Shown: positions 1 to 7,784 of the stretch, one piece after another | Layout: each line of letters starts with the position of its first letter | Numbering within the stretch: position 1 is the stretch's first letter | NCBI GenBank assembly: GCA_003635185.1 | Contig: PYJA01000133.1 | Span: forward strand, 1 to 57,490 | Direction: 5' to 3' | DNA length: 57,490 nucleotides | From: Candidatus Poribacteria bacterium | Lineage (GTDB): Bacteria; Poribacteria; WGA-4E; WGA-3G | The notes under the pieces: generated by a model | The model's database searches: none | The model's input: only the letters and a program-made list of their open reading frames with translations | Told to the model about the DNA's origin: nothing | Program-made: the position numbers and the translations under genes

Positions 1-70
1 CAGCGACTTTACTACCTCCGTTATTGATAAAATCGAGAACACGCTTGCGTAAATCTGTTGAATATGCCAT
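1..70 (-). mobile_element. IS630-family transposase, N-terminal fragment (runs off window)
   Basis: Reading the minus strand from position 70 gives MAYSTDLRKRVLDFINNGG followed by SKVA, the characteristic opening of the helix-turn-helix domain of IS630/Tc1-type transposases. Only 23 codons lie inside the window; the gene continues past base 1. The IS end must lie somewhere in the AT-rich stretch after position 70, since that stretch abuts the 5' side of a lectin-like gene that has no start of its own. The family call rests on recognition of the N-terminus only; no catalytic DDE residues are visible. Confidence 0.75.
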
Positions 71-623
71 AATCATAAATGCTAACATAAATATCAGAAA
101 ATGTAAACTTATTTTTCGACTTTACTATAATAAAGATAATGTCCGTCAACCGATTGTGCGACCTGCAGCAAAACCAAAGAAGATAATTTGGATTATTAAC
201 CCCGCAAATGGACACGCTTATGCAAAGATCCAATGCCGAGATTGGCATGATGCACAACAGAAGGCAATTGCGGAAGGCGCACATCTTGTCTCCATCAACG
301 ATGAAGATGAACAGTTTTGGCTTGAGGTAATCTTTGGAAGCCCTTTTTGGATAGGACTCAACGATGTGGAAAAAGAAGGAGTATGGGTCTGGGATAGCGG
401 TGAACCGGTTACCTACACCAATTGGGCAACTCGTGAATTTCCCCATGACCCGAGTCCGGAAACCGAAAGGGATTATGTTGCAATCGCTCCTCACAATCAC
501 GAAGGTGGGTGGCAGTCTGCCGGTCCCAATAGTCCTCCTTGGCGAATGGTGCGGCAAGCGGTCATAGAAAAAGATGGGTTGGTGTCCAAGATACCCGAAG
601 CGGCAGAATCTGAGGATGAGTAG
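71..623 (+). pseudogene. 5'-truncated C-type-lectin-like protein, cut by the IS630 element
   Basis: From about base 141 the frame encodes a lectin-like domain closely related to the C-terminal domains of the next two genes: WIINPANGHAY, WIGL, a W-x-SGEPVTYTNW block and a final RQAVIEK. The two downstream paralogues have a signal peptide and a beta-sandwich domain before this; here that part is missing and the frame runs backwards into the IS630 transposase. There is no ATG between the transposase start and the lectin domain (GTG at 156 is the only plausible start), and no ribosome site. It therefore looks like the surviving 3' half of a gene interrupted by the IS. A short, expressed, non-secreted lectin domain cannot be excluded. 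Confidence 0.7.
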
Positions 624-660
624 GAACGTGCCACTATTGATTGCAAAAGGAGATTTTACG

Positions 661-1884
661 ATGAAATTTCAGAATTACAGACAATGGCTTGGATTTCTCG
701 TTGCGATTGCGATTCTCTTTACCTTTACCATATCGTTTGCTTCTGCGCAGGAAGGTGCGACATTTTCTGGACGCATTATTGACGAGCGTGGCAATCCAGC
801 TGTAGGTATTTCGATAGCGATTCACCCTTACATGATAAAGGCTGGTGGCGTACGTGAGGAACAATTCTTGCCTCAATTAGTCCGACGAACTGGTCTAAAA
901 GGCAGTTTTTCTATCACGGGCATACCGCCAGTATCCGTTAAATTAGTCATAGGCGATGACGATACAAGAACAAAGACACTTTCAATCGAAATCGGAGATT
1001 TAATCCTATATCCGAATATTCGACCACCATTTGAAGAAATGCGGTTTTCCTTAGCACCAGGGTCGGAAACCAAAAACGTTGTCATCAAGGTAAAAACAGA
1101 GGTCAAACCGCAGATTCGCGCACGTGTTGTTTCTGCTGACGGAACACCGATCACGGAAGCACCTATTCACATTCGTGTGTTACGCACGGATATTGATGAA
1201 AGTGGAGGAGGAAGTTCAGGTATGTTTAGGCATACCGATGCGGAAGGATATTTTGTGGAAGACCTTAGAGTAGATGACGAGCATCAATATTATAGACTTG
1301 GTATTGAATATCAGGGGTATTTAGCAAAAGCGGTTCCGTTTATTCTACACGAAGGTCAACCGGAAGTTCATCTCCTTTTGAGACTCAACGAGAATCCGAT
1401 TCCAGAAGATGAATGGGCACGCGAGCGCCTGTTTAATGCATTAGATGAATTTCTCAATCCGACATCAGTGTGGGTGGTGAACCCTACGAATGGGCATGCT
1501 TATAAAGAGATTTATTGCCATAGTATTGAGCATGCAATTGCAAAAGCCACCGAAGAAAATGCCTATTTGGCTTCTATTAACGATAAAGCGGAAAACGAAT
1601 GGATAAAGAATATCTTTGGAAGGTCAAATTTTTGGATCGGACTCAGCGATGCCGCCGAGGAGGGAAAATGGGTGTGGCATAGTGGGGAACCTGTTACGTA
1701 TACTAACTGGGTCGATCGTGAACGGTCTACTGGGAACACTGATATGAAAGATTATGTCATCATTGAAGATTTTAGCGGTAAATGGGTGGTAGTTGCACCT
1801 GGAGATGGGCAAACCCGTTTCCTCCAAAAGGCTATTCTTGAAAGGACAGATATCCCTGTTGAAACGTCATCCGAAAATGAATAG
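661..1884 (+). CDS. secreted protein: CNA-B/carboxypeptidase-regulatory-like domain plus C-type-lectin-like domain
   Basis: Start at ATG 661 is chosen because AAAGGAGA sits at 646-653 and the protein then opens with a clear signal peptide (MKFQNYRQ then a hydrophobic run ending SFASAQ). The longer frame upstream lacks these. Mature residues about 33-110 (GRIIDERGNPAVGISI) look like a carboxypeptidase-regulatory-like beta-sandwich; a second such segment follows around residue 155. Residues about 270-400 are a C-type-lectin-like domain: WVVNPTNGHAY, a helix with ASINDKAENEW, WIGLSD, W-x-SGEPVTYTNW. The usual disulfide cysteines of animal C-type lectins are mostly absent. It is the middle of three tandem paralogues and probably acts outside the cytoplasm in binding; the ligand is unknown. 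Confidence 0.8.
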   Translation: MKFQNYRQWLGFLVAIAILFTFTISFASAQEGATFSGRIIDERGNPAVGISIAIHPYMIKAGGVREEQFLPQLVRRTGLKGSFSITGIPPVSVKLVIGDDDTRTKTLSIEIGDLILYPNIRPPFEEMRFSLAPGSETKNVVIKVKTEVKPQIRARVVSADGTPITEAPIHIRVLRTDIDESGGGSSGMFRHTDAEGYFVEDLRVDDEHQYYRLGIEYQGYLAKAVPFILHEGQPEVHLLLRLNENPIPEDEWARERLFNALDEFLNPTSVWVVNPTNGHAYKEIYCHSIEHAIAKATEENAYLASINDKAENEWIKNIFGRSNFWIGLSDAAEEGKWVWHSGEPVTYTNWVDRERSTGNTDMKDYVIIEDFSGKWVVVAPGDGQTRFLQKAILERTDIPVETSSENE

Positions 1885-1942
1885 TAGTTTATCCTGTTAC
1901 TATGGAAGCGGTTACTAACCGCTGTTTGAAGGAGAATTGACA

Positions 1943-3289
1943 ATGAACCGTTTAGATTTTACACACGTTGTATTCCTCATTGGAATGATAGGATTTTGCC
2001 TTATTACAGCCAACCCTTGCATAGCACAAGGGGAAACTGGCACGCTCTCTGGTACTGTCGTCGATAAAAACGGGGAGCCTATCCCTGATTTTACCATTAA
2101 CCTATCTCCAGCTTTTCAAATATCAAAAACTGACGAAAAAGGTGCTTTCACTTTTACCAATGTTCCTGCTGGACAAGTTCAGATTGCAATCCCAGTGCAG
2201 CAACCAAAGCAGAATGAAAATGAAGCTTCCGATAAATTCCTGACAGAATCCTTTAAACCAGATTATGAAATTGTTACAATCAAAATAGGGGACATAACCA
2301 TTTTTCAAGACGGACATCCGGCTTTCGGAGGTGTCAAGTTTGGCATTAAGTCGGGCAGTAAGATAGAAAACGTAGTGGTGACCGTGCAGCCGCGGATGCG
2401 GATTCGGGCACGCGTTGTTTTTAAAGATGGAAAACCGTTAGCTAATACTCGCATTTCGCGAGAAATTGTACATATAGATGTAGATAACAAGGGCAGTGGT
2501 AGTTCAAGTGGCGGATCCGTTACGAATTCCGAAGGGTATTTTGTACATTATATTCAGAAAAATGAGGTTCCCGCTAACTTCACAGTTACAGTGAAGTATA
2601 AGGGATTTTCAGCAGAATCGAAAAAGATTTTGATTGAAGAGGGAACCCGCTATGATGACTTGGTTTTGACACTGGATATTAAGGGGCCTGCAAATAAAAC
2701 GCCTATCAAACCTCCTTTTGAAACTGCTGTCGAGCCTTTTATCAAACCAAAACCCCGCACCTCCCCTCGTGAATCATTGCCAAACTTACTTCGCAAACTG
2801 ACTAAAACGCCAAAGCAAGCTGCTAAACCGAATGCAAATCAACCGATTCTTTCACAACCATCAAATACTATGCGGCATCCGATGGACAGGAGTTCGTGGG
2901 TCGTGAACCCAGCAAATGGGCATGCGTATAAAAAGATACGGTGCAGAAGTCTTGACGATGCACACAAACGCGCTAAAGCCGAAGGTGCATATCTGGTTGC
3001 TATTAACGACGAAGCAGAACAGAAGTGGCTTTCAGGTGTCTTTGGAAACCGGCTCTATTGGATTGGACTTAGCGATACTGAAACAGAGGGGCAATGGGTA
3101 TGGCAGAATGGCGAACCGCTTACTTATAAAAATTGGGGACTGAAACAGAGGTTTCCTCGCAGCCCCCTCTCTGAAGAAGAAAAGGACGGCGTTGTGATGA
3201 CATTTATAGATAGCACATGGCATGCAGTTGGTCCTGGCGATCTCTTCTGGCGTTTAACCAGACAAGCAATCATTGAAAAGGGTGAGTAA
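1943..3289 (+). CDS. secreted protein: CNA-B/carboxypeptidase-regulatory-like domain plus C-type-lectin-like domain
   Basis: ATG 1943 is preferred over the in-frame TTG 1937 because GGAG at 1931-1934 is then 8 bases away. Residues 1-32 form a signal peptide ending CIAQG. Residues about 35-105 (GTVVDKNGEPIPDFTINL) resemble a carboxypeptidase-regulatory-like beta-sandwich, and a related segment follows near 155-230. A Pro/Lys/Thr-rich linker (about 250-315) leads to a C-type-lectin-like domain at about 317-448, with WVVNPANGHAYKKIRC, VAINDEAEQKWL, WIGLSDTE and NGEPLTYKNWG. It is 58 bases after its paralogue with the same domain order but a longer linker. The gene is followed by two hairpins and converges on pyrB. 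Function beyond extracellular binding is unknown. Confidence 0.8.
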   Translation: MNRLDFTHVVFLIGMIGFCLITANPCIAQGETGTLSGTVVDKNGEPIPDFTINLSPAFQISKTDEKGAFTFTNVPAGQVQIAIPVQQPKQNENEASDKFLTESFKPDYEIVTIKIGDITIFQDGHPAFGGVKFGIKSGSKIENVVVTVQPRMRIRARVVFKDGKPLANTRISREIVHIDVDNKGSGSSSGGSVTNSEGYFVHYIQKNEVPANFTVTVKYKGFSAESKKILIEEGTRYDDLVLTLDIKGPANKTPIKPPFETAVEPFIKPKPRTSPRESLPNLLRKLTKTPKQAAKPNANQPILSQPSNTMRHPMDRSSWVVNPANGHAYKKIRCRSLDDAHKRAKAEGAYLVAINDEAEQKWLSGVFGNRLYWIGLSDTETEGQWVWQNGEPLTYKNWGLKQRFPRSPLSEEEKDGVVMTFIDSTWHAVGPGDLFWRLTRQAIIEKGE

Positions 3290-3331
3290 TACCAAATTAA
3301 TAGGATTTATCTTTTCCCGATAGTGAATCAA

Positions 3332-3380
3332 CGCCAAATGCACGTTTGGCATTTGGCGGGTGCGGTTTCCTAACCGCACC
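3332..3380. terminator. two adjacent hairpins between convergent genes
   Basis: CGCCAAATGC (3332-3341) pairs with GCATTTGGCG (3349-3358), followed directly by GGTGCGG-TTTCCTAA-CCGCACC (3359-3380). They lie between the ends of the lectin gene and pyrB and could terminate transcription from either side, although no strong T-run follows. The second hairpin is one copy of a repeat that recurs near 31943, 56575, 56882 and 56980. Confidence 0.45.
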
Positions 3381-3397
3381 TACCAAGATGGATCACG

Positions 3398-4483
3398 TTA
3401 ATTGGGTATAACAAGGTTGCCGCAATACGCGCAGGCGTGGACCTCCGTATCACCACTAAACGCCTCACGTTCTGGAGCAACATAGGTTTCGTGATTAGTG
3501 ACACAGTTTGAATTTTCACACTGATGGGAAGTTTCCCCAATATCACGCTTTGGGGGTTGTGTCAAGATAAGTTGTTCCAATCCCATGAGACTCGAAATAA
3601 GTGCCATCCGAACCGGTACTGCGTTTGCGGATTGTTCAAAATAAGCCGCACGTGGGTCATCGTCCAGCTCATAGGCGAGTTCGTTGACGCGTGGGAGTGG
3701 ATGCATAATCATCGCATCCGGTTTAGCATTTTTCATCACTGCAGCATTCAGGAGATAACTACCGCGCACTGTTTTTGCATCTACAGTTGGCGGAAGGCGC
3801 TCCTCTTGTAGTCGATTCACATAGATAACATCAAGTGTTTCGATAACTTGTGTGACGTTTTCTACCTCAATAGGTTTCTGTCCGTGGATTTGCGCTAACC
3901 GCGTGAGTATCCAAGGCGGCATCTGTAACCCGTTCGGGGCGATGTGAACCAGTTTTCCATCGAATCTTGCAACCGCTAACGCAAACGAGTGTGCCGCACG
4001 CCCATACCGAAGATCACCACAGATACCAACGGTTAAACCTTCTACCTGTGATTTCCGCCGAATAATCGTATAGAGATCTGTGAGTGCTTGTGTCGGATGT
4101 GTGTGACTCCCATCTCCACCATTGATGACTGGGATATTAGCATAAGTTGCCATCACTCGTGCTGAACCTGCCCAGCTGTGCCGTACTACTATAATATCTG
4201 CATAGTTTGTGACCATCCGCGCGGTATCGGCAAGCGTTTCACCTTTTGTGACAGAGGTAGAACTCGGATCTGCAAAGCCGAGTGTTCCGCCGTTGAGCCG
4301 TTCCATTGCACTTTCAAAGGAGAGTCGGGTCCGCGTACTCGGTTCATAGAAGAGGGTGGCGAGCAATTTGCTTCGGCAAATTCCTGCCCATGTCTCTAAT
4401 TGTGACTGCATGCCTGCTGCCAGTCGGAAAATCTGTTCAATCTCAAAATTCGACAAATCGTCAAGTGTTATCAGATGCCGCAT
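3398..4483 (-). CDS. pyrB: aspartate carbamoyltransferase with a PyrI-like zinc-ribbon tail
   Basis: Catalyses carbamoyl phosphate plus aspartate to carbamoylaspartate in pyrimidine synthesis. Family motifs: EPSTRTRLSFE (carbamoyl-phosphate site), HPTQALTDLYTI, and HPLPRVNEL near the C-terminus of the catalytic part. The protein is 361 residues, about 50 longer than a usual PyrB chain. The extra tail has Cys322, Cys327, Cys351 and Cys354, i.e. C-x4-C-x23-C-x2-C, the same spacing as the zinc site of the E. coli regulatory chain PyrI, including the CxNSNC box. The PyrI nucleotide-binding domain is absent and no separate pyrI is present in the window. Start ATG 4483 has GGAG just upstream (4487-4490). 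It lies 8 bases after the Rpn-like gene and is probably cotranscribed with it. Confidence 0.93.
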   Translation of the reverse strand: MRHLITLDDLSNFEIEQIFRLAAGMQSQLETWAGICRSKLLATLFYEPSTRTRLSFESAMERLNGGTLGFADPSSTSVTKGETLADTARMVTNYADIIVVRHSWAGSARVMATYANIPVINGGDGSHTHPTQALTDLYTIIRRKSQVEGLTVGICGDLRYGRAAHSFALAVARFDGKLVHIAPNGLQMPPWILTRLAQIHGQKPIEVENVTQVIETLDVIYVNRLQEERLPPTVDAKTVRGSYLLNAAVMKNAKPDAMIMHPLPRVNELAYELDDDPRAAYFEQSANAVPVRMALISSLMGLEQLILTQPPKRDIGETSHQCENSNCVTNHETYVAPEREAFSGDTEVHACAYCGNLVIPN

Positions 4484-4491
4484 TATCTCCT

Positions 4492-5502
4492 CTATGAACG
4501 TATTTTGAGTCCGTTTTCTAATTCGGGGGCGTTTCCATTCGCCAAAATCTGCATAAACGTTTCAAGACTGTCGACACGAGATGCTGTAAGCAGCAACTCC
4601 CCAAGGCGTTGCAAATCGTTGATATTTTCCAAAGTAGGTTTTAGAACTTGCACTGCATCAGGTTGGAATTGCATCTCAAGTAGTGCCATGATGTTTTGGA
4701 TGGTGCCCTTCTTTTCACCTTGTTCCATACCTTGCTCCATGCCTTGCTCCATGCCTTGCTCCATGCCTTGCTCCATGCCTTGCTCCATGCCTTCTTTGTA
4801 TGCCTTTTGTTTCGCTTCTGCTGAAAATTCTTCAAGACAGTATTGTATAAAAGGAGATTCTTGCATAATACCCTCCGGTAAACGTTGTAGAATCAGTTGT
4901 GGTGCGTAAACTAAGCCGCCAAAAACACCGAGTGCTGCAAATAAAATTTCACGAGTATTCTGATCAGTACTTACAGATGCTATAGCGTCAACACATCTCT
5001 CCAACCAACGAATTGAATCCGTTCTTTCTGGTGGTTTCATCAAAGGTGTGAGAGGTAGTAACCCAGGCACCTGTTTTTCTAAAATTGCTTCTCCCTCTAT
5101 CTGGCTCAGTCTAATTACCTTGTAACGGAGTGTGTATTCGTACCCCATTCCTTTGTAAGCATAGTAACCTTTATCGTTTTTGCCTGCGTTAGGGTGTAGA
5201 TAGAGAACATTGCAATAGACAGGCATTTCGTGCTGTTGGATGAGGAAACCGTTATACCCCGCAAGACGGGACCACATCGGTTTTCTGCTGTCGTCTGTTT
5301 GTACCTCAGTATGAAATATCGCCGTTTCATTGGGAAGCTGCACCTTTAAAGTGCTATCATTTTGGTGCGTTTTGAGAGTCGGTTGCTCCGTTTCGAGTTT
5401 CTCTAATACTTTGATGTTTGAATGCCCTACCATAAATTCTGCAAATTCTTGGGAATACCCAAGCATAACATATTTGATTGCGTTATCATAGTATTGTGCC
5501 AT
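4492..5502 (-). CDS. PD-(D/E)XK nuclease / Rpn-type transposase-like protein with MEQG repeats
   Basis: The N-terminal half has the look of the Rpn/PD-(D/E)XK family: MAQYYDNAIKYVMLG, then a strand with Asp (HQNDSTLKVQL) and HTEVQTDD, where E-x-Q stands in for the usual E-x-K. Rpn proteins are DNA nucleases that promote recombination. Residues about 233-260 are a lysine- and glutamate-rich stretch with six consecutive MEQG units, as is common in the hinge of this family; the C-terminal part is a helical tail. It sits inside the pyrimidine cluster between pyrD and pyrB and has its own promoter overlapping the pyrD stop. The start codon at 5502 has no Shine-Dalgarno sequence and lies 7 bases from the -10 box, so the message may be leaderless. 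Confidence 0.72.
   Translation of the reverse strand: MAQYYDNAIKYVMLGYSQEFAEFMVGHSNIKVLEKLETEQPTLKTHQNDSTLKVQLPNETAIFHTEVQTDDSRKPMWSRLAGYNGFLIQQHEMPVYCNVLYLHPNAGKNDKGYYAYKGMGYEYTLRYKVIRLSQIEGEAILEKQVPGLLPLTPLMKPPERTDSIRWLERCVDAIASVSTDQNTREILFAALGVFGGLVYAPQLILQRLPEGIMQESPFIQYCLEEFSAEAKQKAYKEGMEQGMEQGMEQGMEQGMEQGMEQGEKKGTIQNIMALLEMQFQPDAVQVLKPTLENINDLQRLGELLLTASRVDSLETFMQILANGNAPELENGLKIRS
4718..4789 (-). repeat. 12-bp tandem repeat coding MEQG
   Basis: Five exact copies of a 12-base unit (plus strand CCTTGCTCCATG) at 4730-4789, preceded by one diverged unit at 4718-4729. Together they code the six MEQG units of the Rpn-like protein. The near-identity suggests recent slipped-strand expansion; each gain or loss keeps the reading frame. 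Confidence 0.9.
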
Positions 5503-5509
5503 ATTTTAA

Positions 5510-5539
5510 ATTATACACCAAATTGTAAGAAAATATCAA
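5510..5539 (-). promoter_or_regulatory. sigma70-type promoter of the Rpn-like gene
   Basis: Minus strand TTGATA (5539-5534), an 18-base spacer, then TATAAT (5515-5510). The -35 box overlaps the pyrD stop codon. The -10 box ends 7 bases before the start codon of the Rpn-like gene, implying a leaderless or nearly leaderless transcript that could also carry pyrB. Confidence 0.65.
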
Positions 5540-6483
5540 CATTTTCGCGTTGAACAAGTGTCGACCTTCAAACTCCCGACCAATTCCTTGACTGAACTCA
5601 TGCCCATCTTTTTAAGGTAGTCGCTGATACCTTCTATCACTTCCATTGATGCTTGTGGATTGACAAAGTTCGCTGTTCCAACTGCGACAGCAGATGCACC
5701 AGCGATGAAAAATTCTACTGCGTCTGTTGCATTCATTATTCCACCCATCCCAACAATCGGAATTGAGACACTTTTGTATACCTCCCAAACCAATCGCAAT
5801 GCCACAGGTTTGATCGCAGGTCCAGAAAGACCGCCAGTTACGTTGGCGAGTTCCGGTTTGCGTGTCTCAGCATCAATTGCCATGCCGAGTAGGGTATTAA
5901 TCGCAGAAAGTGCATCTGTTCCCGCATCTTCAACGGCACGCGCAATCTCGGTAATATCTGTAACATTCGGTGACAGTTTCACCAATAGCGGTAGATGTGT
6001 CTTTGCCCTCACTGCTTTCACAAGTTGATATGCTAAGGTTGCATCAACACCAAAACTCATACCACCACAATCCAGGTTCGGACAAGAGATGTTGAGTTCC
6101 ACGCCAGCAACACCGTCTGCCTCGCTTAACTTCTCAACGACTATTAGGTACTCTTCAACCGTTTTGCCACAGACATTGACAATCACCGGCACATCAAAAT
6201 CTTGAAGATAGGGCAGTTTTTCCGAAATAAAACCATCTACTCCGACATTCTGCAGTCCAATAGCATTCAGCATACCGGATGGGGTTTCCATAATACGATC
6301 CATTGGATTGCCAGGCCACGGCACGCTTGTAACGCCTTTAACGACAACTGCGCCGAGTCGGTTTAAGTCTACGAAATCAGCGTATTCACTGCCGTACCCG
6401 AATGTGCCAGACGCTGTCATGACGGGGTTTCGCATCCGAATCCCGCCTATGTTTACATTGAGTGATGAGTTTGCAATATTCAT
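5536..6483 (-). CDS. pyrD: dihydroorotate dehydrogenase, class 1B-like catalytic subunit
   Basis: Oxidises dihydroorotate to orotate with FMN in pyrimidine synthesis. The 315-residue protein has the class 1 hallmarks: [13 protein letters not shown] near the start, a Lys in VVVKGVT, NAIGLQN, NISCPN with the probable catalytic Cys134, [11 protein letters not shown], and the FMN-phosphate binding GMGGI / GTANF region. The CGG-x-SFG form after NISCPN fits class 1B, which normally pairs with an electron-transfer subunit PyrK; no pyrK is in the window. Start ATG 6483 leaves the normal N-terminal strand. A promoter ends 8 bases upstream. It is the first gene of a pyrD - Rpn-like - pyrB minus-strand cluster. 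Confidence 0.93.
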   Translation of the reverse strand: MNIANSSLNVNIGGIRMRNPVMTASGTFGYGSEYADFVDLNRLGAVVVKGVTSVPWPGNPMDRIMETPSGMLNAIGLQNVGVDGFISEKLPYLQDFDVPVIVNVCGKTVEEYLIVVEKLSEADGVAGVELNISCPNLDCGGMSFGVDATLAYQLVKAVRAKTHLPLLVKLSPNVTDITEIARAVEDAGTDALSAINTLLGMAIDAETRKPELANVTGGLSGPAIKPVALRLVWEVYKSVSIPIVGMGGIMNATDAVEFFIAGASAVAVGTANFVNPQASMEVIEGISDYLKKMGMSSVKELVGSLKVDTCSTRKC

Positions 6484-6491
6484 CCTGATTT

Positions 6492-6520
6492 ATAATAGCA
6501 GGTTTATTTGAAAATATCAA
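6492..6520 (-). promoter_or_regulatory. sigma70-type promoter of pyrD
   Basis: Minus strand TTGATA (6520-6515), a 17-base spacer, TATTAT (6497-6492). The -10 box ends 8 bases before the pyrD ATG, so the transcript would begin at or just before the start codon. No attenuator or PyrR-type leader fits in this distance. Confidence 0.65.
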
Positions 6521-6695
6521 GCGGTTTGAAAAAGGAGTATATTTTTTTTAATGTTTATGGTAAAGTATACAATATGTTGACATGGACATGTAGGCGCGCT
6601 TTGCCAGCACACCAGTAGCGGTGCTCAAACACCCCTAATCTTAAATGTTCAAGTAATTATCCACTATATATTCTGAATATAAAAGAGAGGTAAAC

Positions 6696-7784
6696 ATGAA
6701 AAAAACGATAAAATTTGTGCTTATAGGCATCGGGGGCGTTGTTGTATTAGCAGGCATTGCTGCAGTATACATGTTTTGGCAGATGGGACAACCTCTCTAT
6801 AAGTTCGGTTCTGTTAAGACAGCAGAAAACTTACGGAGTCCGTTGGAACCACCAGAGCAGCCTGATTCGTCTGTCTGGCGCGTCGAATCTGATATATCCC
6901 TTCATTTTGATGTGTACGGAAAAGGCAAGCCTGTTGTCATTATTCACGGCGGGCCAGGGATACCTTATGCAAACGCATGGAAAGGGCTAAAATCGTTGGA
7001 ACAACAGCACACTTTCTATTATTATCATCAACGAGGTGCGGGGAATTCAACCAGACCGATTGACCGTTTTGAATCAAAAAATTATCCGAAGAATATGACT
7101 CAACTTGAGCAAACCCTCGGCATAAGCGCACAGATTGCAGATATTGAACGTATCCGCCGTATCCTCAAAGAAGATAAATTACTGCTAATCGGACATTCCT
7201 TTGGCGGTTTTATTGCTGCACTTTATGCAGCAGAATTTCCAGAGCGGGCCGAAAAACTGATCCTTGTCGCTCCTGCGGGGATGCTCACGCCACCGCGAAA
7301 AGAGAACAATATCTTTGATGCTGTCCGAAGCAGAATCCCTGAAAAAGAACTACCCAAGTATGATTCGCTTGTAAAGGAATACTTCAATTTCGGAGATATT
7401 TTCTCAAAAACGGATGACGATCTTGTAGATTTACATACGCAAATAGGGCACTATCTGTTGAAGGGGATGGGATACGATATATCCCTTATGGAAATACCAC
7501 CTACACCAGGCGGATGGAGTTCATTCGCTGTTTATTTTAGTATCGGCAAATCACCGGACTATCGTGATGCTGTCGCAAACATTACAGCACCGACTCTAAT
7601 TCTGCATGGAGATGATGACGATATTTCACTAAATGGTAGCAAGAAATACGAGGAGTTTATTCCCAATGCAAAATTTATCTCTATCGGTTGTTCCGATACA
7701 ACTTCTGTATCCGGGCATTTTATATTTGATGATTGCCCAGATCAGTTCGCTGAAGCCGTTAGAGAATTTTTGACTAACGAATAA
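6696..7784 (+). CDS. membrane-anchored alpha/beta hydrolase (proline iminopeptidase-like)
   Basis: N-terminal hydrophobic segment at residues about 5-30 (an uncleaved anchor or signal peptide), then an alpha/beta-hydrolase fold. HGGPG at about residue 85 is the oxyanion motif typical of prolyl aminopeptidase-type enzymes, GHSFGG carries nucleophile Ser168, HGDDDD near residue 306 holds the acid, and SGHF supplies His341. The full triad is present, so activity is likely; the substrate (peptide, ester or lactone) cannot be told. Start ATG 6696 has AGAGG upstream. Its 3' end overlaps the end of the convergent patatin gene by 11 bases. Confidence 0.85.
   Translation: MKKTIKFVLIGIGGVVVLAGIAAVYMFWQMGQPLYKFGSVKTAENLRSPLEPPEQPDSSVWRVESDISLHFDVYGKGKPVVIIHGGPGIPYANAWKGLKSLEQQHTFYYYHQRGAGNSTRPIDRFESKNYPKNMTQLEQTLGISAQIADIERIRRILKEDKLLLIGHSFGGFIAALYAAEFPERAEKLILVAPAGMLTPPRKENNIFDAVRSRIPEKELPKYDSLVKEYFNFGDIFSKTDDDLVDLHTQIGHYLLKGMGYDISLMEIPPTPGGWSSFAVYFSIGKSPDYRDAVANITAPTLILHGDDDDISLNGSKKYEEFIPNAKFISIGCSDTTSVSGHFIFDDCPDQFAEAVREFLTNE

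Noticed and set aside
21..557. 178-codon minus-strand frame opposite the first lectin-like gene
   Set aside because: Antisense shadow; no family features, while the plus strand matches two paralogues.
4475..4909. 144-codon plus-strand frame rich in CSMPCSMP
   Set aside because: Shadow of the 12-bp repeat in the Rpn-like gene.
6484..6695. Riboswitch or PyrR-type leader upstream of pyrD or the alpha/beta hydrolase
   Set aside because: The pyrD promoter leaves no leader, and no conserved aptamer pattern was seen on the plus side.
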